From assembly GCA_031283785.1 (NCBI GenBank), contig JAITBC010000376.1:1-17758 (forward strand): a stretch of 17,758 bases of DNA, given 5' to 3'. Of this stretch, positions 13,496-17,758 are shown one piece after another. The first letter of the stretch is position 1, and the number at the start of each line of letters is the position of its first letter. Both the position numbers and the translations under genes were made by a program. Under the pieces are notes generated by a model, which searched no databases, had not been told where the DNA came from, and saw nothing but the letters and a program-made list of their open reading frames with translations. Source of the stretch: Tannerella sp. (GTDB lineage: Bacteria; Bacteroidota; Bacteroidia; Bacteroidales; Tannerellaceae).

Positions 13496-14104
13496 ATGTG
13501 GGTCATTTGTGCTGATTTAGAAGGGGTTTTCGTGCCTGAGATATGGGTTAACGTGGCAAAAAAGACAGGAATAGAAAAACTGAAACTTACGACACGCGAT
13601 ATCAAAGATTACGATGAACTGATGAAATACCGTTTGCAGGTACTGGATGATAATAACTTGAAATTAAAAGATATTCAAAATGTTATTGCTACACTCGAAC
13701 CCCTTCGCGGAGCTTTGGATTTCGTCAGGTGGCTGCGTAAAATTTCGCGTTTTGTCATCGTTTCGGATACTTTCATCGAATTTGCACAGCCATTGATGGA
13801 CCAACTCGAAAATCCTTTATTACTCTGCCACTCGCTGGAGACCGACAAATCCGGGAAAATCACAAATTACAAATTACGCCAACCCGACCCCAAACGTAAA
13901 ACCGTGGAAGCATTCCGCAGTCTCCGGTATAAAACGCTTGCTTTCGGAGATTCCTACAATGATATCTCAATGCTCAAATCGGCGGATGTCGGAATATTGT
14001 TTTGTCCGCCCGATAACGTAATTGCCGATTACCCGGAATTTCCCGTCACAAAGAGTATACCGGAACTTAAAATGCTTATACAGCGACATATATCCGACGA
14101 TTAA
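13496..14104 (+). CDS. thrH: ThrH-like phosphoserine phosphatase / homoserine phosphotransferase
   Basis: This HAD-superfamily enzyme removes phosphate from phosphoserine and can pass it to homoserine, linking serine and threonine metabolism in the cytosol. The 202-residue protein closely follows the ThrH pattern throughout: DLEGVFVPEIW (7-17) with nucleophile Asp7 and Glu9 in place of the usual second Asp, TTRDIKDYD (32-40), VSDTF (89-93), LRQPDPKRK (127-135, with Lys133) and GDSYNDISML (151-160, Asp152 and Asp156). The ATG at 13496 is preferred because it gives the family N-terminus and full length; a TTG at 13463 would overlap the -7 box. AAGGAG directly touches the ATG and is too close to act normally. 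No threonine or serine genes are adjacent. Confidence 0.92.
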   Translation: MWVICADLEGVFVPEIWVNVAKKTGIEKLKLTTRDIKDYDELMKYRLQVLDDNNLKLKDIQNVIATLEPLRGALDFVRWLRKISRFVIVSDTFIEFAQPLMDQLENPLLLCHSLETDKSGKITNYKLRQPDPKRKTVEAFRSLRYKTLAFGDSYNDISMLKSADVGILFCPPDNVIADYPEFPVTKSIPELKMLIQRHISDD

Positions 14105-14114
14105 ACGATTAAAT

Positions 14115-14174
14115 CTGCCGGCCGGACGACCGGGGAATGCCGCCCACCGCCTTGTTCGCCCGCAGGCGCACCAC
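14115..14174. other. GC-rich island after thrH
   Basis: Forty-six of these 60 bases are G or C (77%), far above neighbouring intergenic DNA. It contains CCGGCCGG and a 5-bp CGCCT/AGGCG stem, but no T tract, so it is not a normal terminator. No coding frame of use is seen. Confidence 0.5.
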
Positions 14175-14203
14175 TTACCATTGTAATGTTTTTATACGGA
14201 AAA

Positions 14204-14223
14204 AATCACTACATGTAGTGATT
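14204..14223. promoter_or_regulatory. Perfect 20-bp palindrome, probable operator
   Basis: AATCACTACA is followed immediately by its reverse complement. The right edge overlaps the -33 box of the TonB receptor promoter, and the centre lies about 44 bases before the predicted transcription start. That position suits a dimeric activator of the CRP/FNR type or a repressor blocking the -33 box. The regulator is not in the window. Confidence 0.65.
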
Positions 14224-14252
14224 GTCCATATCAACTTTTTAAAGTTCCTTTG
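14221..14252 (+). promoter_or_regulatory. Promoter of TonB receptor gene
   Basis: ATTG (14221-14224) and TTCCTTTG (14245-14252) are 20 bases apart. The -7 octamer is the same as in the acpP promoter. The predicted start is near 14258, 38 bases before the ATG. Confidence 0.5.
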
Positions 14253-14295
14253 CCGTCGCAAAATGAAGTAGCTTTAATAACCAATATATTAATGT

Positions 14296-16605
14296 ATGAA
14301 AAAAATATTTTTATTATTATCCCTGTTCATTATTATTCCAGTGAACGGGAAAGTATCGGCTGAAGAAAAAAACACTCCGCAGGACACGGTTAGAATATTT
14401 AATATGGACGAGGTTGTCGTCATTTCGTCGTCAAAAGAGACAAACAAAATGCGTACACTGCCCGGCTCCGTCTCGCTGCTGTCGCCCCAGCAGATTTACG
14501 GGAAACAGGTGACGTCAATAAAAGATATCAGTTCGTTCGTCCCTAACCTGTATATACCCGATTATGGCGCCAAACTGACCTCCGCCGTTTATATAAGGGG
14601 CGTCGGAGCGCGGAGCAGCGGACAGTCCATCGGCTTATACGTAGATGAAACCCCGTATATGGATAAAAGTTCGTTCGACTTCGAACTGACGGATATTCAG
14701 CGGATCGAAGTGCTGCGCGGCCCGCAGGGGACATTATACGGGCGTAATGCAATGGGTGGGATAATTAACATATACACCCTTTCTCCCTTTGATTACCAGG
14801 GCGTCAAAGCATCTCTTTCTTACGGCAACTACGGCCAGGCAAACGCTAAAATATCCGTTTATAATAAACCGAACGACAAACTCGGACTGTCGCTCGGTGC
14901 ATATTACAGCCATCGAGACGGTTTTTTTACAAATACTTATAACAGCCGGAAAGCGGATTATGAAGATACGGCAGGAGGAAACATGAAATTATATCTGATA
15001 TTATCTTCCGCCCTCACCGCTTCATATTCCGTTTCTTACGAACACACCGGCCAGGGCGCATTCCCTTACGGGTTTTATCATGAGGACACAAAGACGGTCG
15101 ACAAAGTGAATATCAACGACAAATCATCGTACGAACGCTCCCTGTTAAGCAATAATCTGTCTCTCAGATATCAAAATGAAAATATTTCCGTCACTTCCAC
15201 CACCGGATATCAATATCTGAATGATGACATGAAAATGGATCAGGACTTTTCCGATTCTTCCCTGTTTATTTTAAACCAGTTACAGAAACAACACACATTC
15301 ACCGAAGAAATATCGGTGAAAAGTAAAAACGACAATAATTACCAATGGTCATTCGGCGTACACGGCTTTTATAATAAATCCGGTACCGACGGGCCGGTAG
15401 AATTTAAGGAAGACGGGATAAAAACGATTCTGCAACCCGTATTCGACAAACTGAACGACTATGGGATGCCGGGTAAACTCACCATCACCAACGAATCGTT
15501 ATATATCCCCGGCGATTTCGGGACGCCTTCATTCGGTACGGCAATATATCATCAATCAACCTGCAATAACCTTCTCTCCGAAGGCCTGTCCATCACGGCG
15601 GGTATACGTCTGGACTACGAGAAACAGGAGTTAACATATCACTCCGAAGCAAAAATGAACCTCCACATGCAAATTGCACCCGGCAGGCCGCCGATAGATT
15701 TAAGTGAAAGTTATCCGGCTTCGATAATCAACGAGAAAATCTCGCAGGAATTCCGTCAGGTTTTGCCGAAGATTTCGCTGAAATACGAGTGTACTCCGCG
15801 TACATTCGCCTATTTATCGATCGCCAAAGGATATAAGGCCGGAGGATATAACGTGCAAATGTCCGCCGATATTATGCAGCGACGGATGCAGTTCGACGTT
15901 ATGAACTCCTTCAAACAATATATGCCTCCTTCGTTTGAGATAACAGAGCCGCAACCGGTGAAAGAAGTCATTTCATACAGGCCCGAAACGAGCTGGAATT
16001 ATGAGACCGGCATGAAAAGCATGCTTATAAAAGACCGGTTACGTACGGAAGTTACGCTATTTTATATGGATATCAGGGATCTGCAAATCACTAAATTCGT
16101 CGAAAGCGGAAACGGACGTTACTTGAGTAATGCGGGAAAAGCAGAAAGTTATGGCGCAGAACTTTCTCTGTCTGCAAGATTATCCGACAAACTCACCGCC
16201 GACCTCAACTATGGATATACTCATGCCACATTCCTCGATTATAACAATGCAAAAGAAAATTATAAAGGGAAATACATCCCCTACACGCCGCGACACACGT
16301 TAAGCACAGGCCTGCAATATAACAGGCCGCTCAGGAACTGCCTGATAGACCGGATAACCGCATCGGCGCAATGCAACGGAACAGGGAAAATCTACTGGAC
16401 GGAAGAAAACAGTATATCACATCCGTTCTATGTGATTGTCAATGCACAAGCCGGCGTACATAAAGGAAGGATTTCGCTGTATTTATGGACGAAAAACCTT
16501 ACCGATACGGATTATTCGACATTCTACTTCGAATCGCTGAATAAACCCTGCATGCAAAAAGGTAAACCGCTACAATTCGGCGCCAGACTAAACATCACAC
16601 TCTGA
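14296..16605 (+). CDS. TonB-dependent outer membrane receptor
   Basis: This 769-residue protein has a signal peptide (about 1-22, probable cut after VSA) and then a short periplasmic stretch with a TonB-box-like DEVVVISS (38-45). It has no carboxypeptidase-like N-terminal domain, so it is not a SusC-type receptor. The plug domain spans about 52-165 with VYIRGVGAR (98-106) and IEVLRGPQGTLYGRNAMGG (137-155). The rest is a beta-barrel of about 600 residues with alternating Tyr/Ser/Lys strands and TonB_dep_Rec-type segments such as YKAGGYN and ETSWNYETGMKS. The length fits siderophore, haem, cobalamin or small-glycan receptors; the ligand cannot be named. The gene is preceded by a palindromic operator and followed after 54 bases by a DUF4491 gene. 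No SusD partner is present. Confidence 0.93.
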   Translation: MKKIFLLLSLFIIIPVNGKVSAEEKNTPQDTVRIFNMDEVVVISSSKETNKMRTLPGSVSLLSPQQIYGKQVTSIKDISSFVPNLYIPDYGAKLTSAVYIRGVGARSSGQSIGLYVDETPYMDKSSFDFELTDIQRIEVLRGPQGTLYGRNAMGGIINIYTLSPFDYQGVKASLSYGNYGQANAKISVYNKPNDKLGLSLGAYYSHRDGFFTNTYNSRKADYEDTAGGNMKLYLILSSALTASYSVSYEHTGQGAFPYGFYHEDTKTVDKVNINDKSSYERSLLSNNLSLRYQNENISVTSTTGYQYLNDDMKMDQDFSDSSLFILNQLQKQHTFTEEISVKSKNDNNYQWSFGVHGFYNKSGTDGPVEFKEDGIKTILQPVFDKLNDYGMPGKLTITNESLYIPGDFGTPSFGTAIYHQSTCNNLLSEGLSITAGIRLDYEKQELTYHSEAKMNLHMQIAPGRPPIDLSESYPASIINEKISQEFRQVLPKISLKYECTPRTFAYLSIAKGYKAGGYNVQMSADIMQRRMQFDVMNSFKQYMPPSFEITEPQPVKEVISYRPETSWNYETGMKSMLIKDRLRTEVTLFYMDIRDLQITKFVESGNGRYLSNAGKAESYGAELSLSARLSDKLTADLNYGYTHATFLDYNNAKENYKGKYIPYTPRHTLSTGLQYNRPLRNCLIDRITASAQCNGTGKIYWTEENSISHPFYVIVNAQAGVHKGRISLYLWTKNLTDTDYSTFYFESLNKPCMQKGKPLQFGARLNITL

Positions 16606-16619
16606 AATTTCCGACATTA

Positions 16620-16633
16620 ATTAACAGGTTAAT
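16620..16633. repeat. Small palindrome between receptor and DUF4491 gene
   Basis: ATTAAC-AG-GTTAAT is a 14-base palindrome in the 54-base gap. It is AT-rich with no T tract, so it is not a convincing terminator. Confidence 0.25.
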
Positions 16634-16659
16634 AATTAAAACGATAAAAATTTTATATC

Positions 16660-16980
16660 ATGATAGAGCTGCTCACTACATACAATCTACTGGGGCTGAC
16701 AATCGGAATTGCCACATTCCTCATCATCGGACTGTTTCATCCGCTTGTGATAAAAGCCGAATATTACTGGGGCAGAAAATGCTGGTGGCTATTCCTGATG
16801 ACCGGGATTACTTTTCTTGCTTTATCGGTCCTGATAAAAAACACATTTTTGTCGACCGTCATGGGCGTCATTGCCTTTTCATGCTTCTGGTCTATCTTCG
16901 AACTTTTCGAACAAACCAAACGCGTCGCAAAAGGCTGGTTTCCTGCAAATCCCAAACGAGTAAAAAAGAAAACAAAATAA
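16660..16980 (+). CDS. DUF4491 small membrane protein
   Basis: This 106-residue integral membrane protein has three predicted hydrophobic helices at about 7-30, 41-60 and 63-84, with a cytoplasmic-looking basic tail ending in VKKKTK. The conserved-looking stretches GLFHPLVIKAEYYWG (25-39) and SIFELFEQTKRVAKGWFP (78-95) match my recollection of DUF4491, a Bacteroidetes family without a known function. It lies 54 bases after the TonB receptor with no terminator between, so they are probably co-transcribed. A role linked to uptake through the receptor is possible but is inference. There is no clear promoter of its own. Confidence 0.82.
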   Translation: MIELLTTYNLLGLTIGIATFLIIGLFHPLVIKAEYYWGRKCWWLFLMTGITFLALSVLIKNTFLSTVMGVIAFSCFWSIFELFEQTKRVAKGWFPANPKRVKKKTK

Positions 16981-17065
16981 CATGCGAACAGATTTTTATA
17001 CATCCATCTTACATATCGTATCCTCATTTTCTGCGACCTGTTTTTATTTTCCAGATCCAAACGCA

Positions 17066-17091
17066 TTTGTTAAATATAATTAGTACATTTG
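17066..17091 (+). promoter_or_regulatory. Promoter of ridA-GH28 operon
   Basis: TACATTTG (17084-17091) fits TAnnTTTG exactly. The nearest TTTG (17066-17069) is only 14 bases upstream, shorter than usual, so the -33 element is uncertain. Transcription would begin near 17098. Confidence 0.45.
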
Positions 17092-17180
17092 CAAACTGTT
17101 TTTTTTCACATAACAGGCTTTCATCTTATAAAATGAAAGACAAAAAAGTATCGTATCATAAATCTTTAGATCGGAAAGAG

Positions 17181-17558
17181 ATGGAAAAAGTTATTCAAAC
17201 CAATCATGCGCCTGCGGCGATAGGCCCTTACAGCCAGGCCATCCGGAAAGGCAATATGCTTTTTGTTTCGGGGCAATTAGGAATTGAGCCTGCCACCGGA
17301 AATTTTGTAGAAGGCGGAGCAAAAGAGCAAACAGGGCAGGTTTTTAAAAATATCAGGGCTATTCTTTCAGCGGCCGGTTATGCGATGGCTGATATCGTAA
17401 AAACAACCGTTTTTCTGGCCGACATGACGGATTTTGCGGACGTTAATGAAATATATGCTTTACAATTCGAGGGCGATTTTCCTGCACGCTCGGCCGTTGC
17501 GGTCAGAACCTTACCCAGGAACGGACTGGTCGAAATTGAAATAATCGCAGTCAAATAA
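17181..17558 (+). CDS. ridA: RidA-type enamine/imine deaminase
   Basis: RidA hydrolyses reactive 2-aminoacrylate and related enamines formed by PLP enzymes, protecting them from damage. From the ATG at 17181 the protein has 125 residues and starts MEKVIQTNHAPAAIGPYSQAI, the family N-terminus. GAAAGAG lies just before the ATG. An in-frame ATG at 17133 would add 16 polar residues and sits behind a typical A-rich leader, so the start is not settled. Key residues are present: Tyr17 and Ser30 lining the pocket, the essential Arg103 in PARSAVAV and Glu118 in LVEIEIIAVK. It forms a trimer in known cases. It is 20 bases upstream of the GH28-type gene on the same strand. It is a different lineage from the large Rid-like protein at 10319. 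Confidence 0.93.
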   Translation: MEKVIQTNHAPAAIGPYSQAIRKGNMLFVSGQLGIEPATGNFVEGGAKEQTGQVFKNIRAILSAAGYAMADIVKTTVFLADMTDFADVNEIYALQFEGDFPARSAVAVRTLPRNGLVEIEIIAVK

Positions 17559-17578
17559 TTTTTAACGGGAATAGAACG

Positions 17579-17758
17579 ATGAGAACCAAGTCTTTACTGT
17601 TATTATTCGTAACAGCATTTTATTTTTCAACGCCCTTACCAGCACAGGAAAAATTCCCTGACGGGACACTCATTCCAGACTGGTTCAGGCAACATGATCT
17701 TACCGATATCGGGAAGCCGGGCAAACGATTTATTATCACGGACTATGGCATTGTCAAT
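17579..17758 (+). CDS. GH28-type polygalacturonase-like protein, partial (5' end)
   Basis: The frame starts at ATG 17579 and is open to the window edge, giving 60 residues. Residues 1-22 are a signal peptide (LLLLFVTAFYF core, cut after LPA). The mature start EKFPDGTLIPDWFRQ, then DIGKPGKRFIITDYGIVN, matches the entry segment of Bacteroidetes glycoside hydrolase family 28 proteins, where the first beta-helix strand begins at about ITDYG. Such enzymes cut galacturonic-acid linkages in pectin, acting in the periplasm or at the surface. The catalytic Asp residues lie beyond the window. It follows ridA by 20 bases and is likely in the same operon. The family call rests on the N-terminal motif only. 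Confidence 0.7.
   Translation, partial: MRTKSLLLLFVTAFYFSTPLPAQEKFPDGTLIPDWFRQHDLTDIGKPGKRFIITDYGIVN

Noticed and set aside
16779..17180. Long upstream extension of the ridA frame
   Set aside because: It is out of frame over the DUF4491 gene and lacks RidA homology before residue 1 of the chosen start.

Overview
The window looks like a chromosomal segment of a Bacteroidales (Bacteroidota) genome. Three things point there. The conserved block purN / acpP-fabF-rnc / pfkA is present. Putative promoters have the Bacteroidetes form (a TTTG-like -33 box about 19-21 bases before TAnnTTTG) rather than the E. coli form. Several families are characteristic of the phylum: DUF4254, DUF4491, the 6-bladed beta-propeller lipoprotein, and a TonB-dependent receptor with a very short leader before the TonB box. 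No rRNA, tRNA or CRISPR array was seen.

Layout. Bases 1-541 hold no convincing gene but contain a good promoter followed by a hairpin (possible small RNA). Bases 542-4393 form a lipopolysaccharide-core type locus: a GT2 glycosyltransferase on the plus strand converges, with abutting stop codons, on a minus-strand run read as purN > DUF4254 > GT9 heptosyltransferase-like > LPS-type sugar kinase. Bases 4394-4550 are a compact divergent promoter region rich in TGCA, with an inverted repeat. Bases 4551-6850 are acpP-fabF-rnc (fatty acid synthesis plus RNase III). pfkA (6966-7976, minus) converges on rnc. Bases 7977-8804 are mostly non-coding and hold a decayed IS1-type transposase fragment and one possible small secreted protein.

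Bases 8805-11494 hold two translationally coupled genes (ATGA overlap): a GH3-family acyl-adenylating enzyme and a protein with repeated Rid-like segments whose C-terminal part resembles chorismatases (FkbO/Hyg5/XanB2). Together they suggest making and then activating a chorismate-derived aromatic acid. This is the best candidate for an undescribed pathway here.

Bases 11505-13423 are a visibly AT-richer stretch bounded by a perfect 19-bp direct repeat. On the minus strand it carries a small Cys/Tyr-rich peptide with a leader like those of Bacteroidales RiPP precursors, then a beta-propeller lipoprotein. It looks like a mobile or recently acquired peptide cassette. After it come thrH (13496-14104), a GC-rich island, a perfect 20-bp palindrome overlapping the promoter of a TonB-dependent receptor (14296-16605), a DUF4491 membrane protein (16660-16980), and ridA followed by the start of a GH28-type pectinolytic enzyme cut by the window edge.
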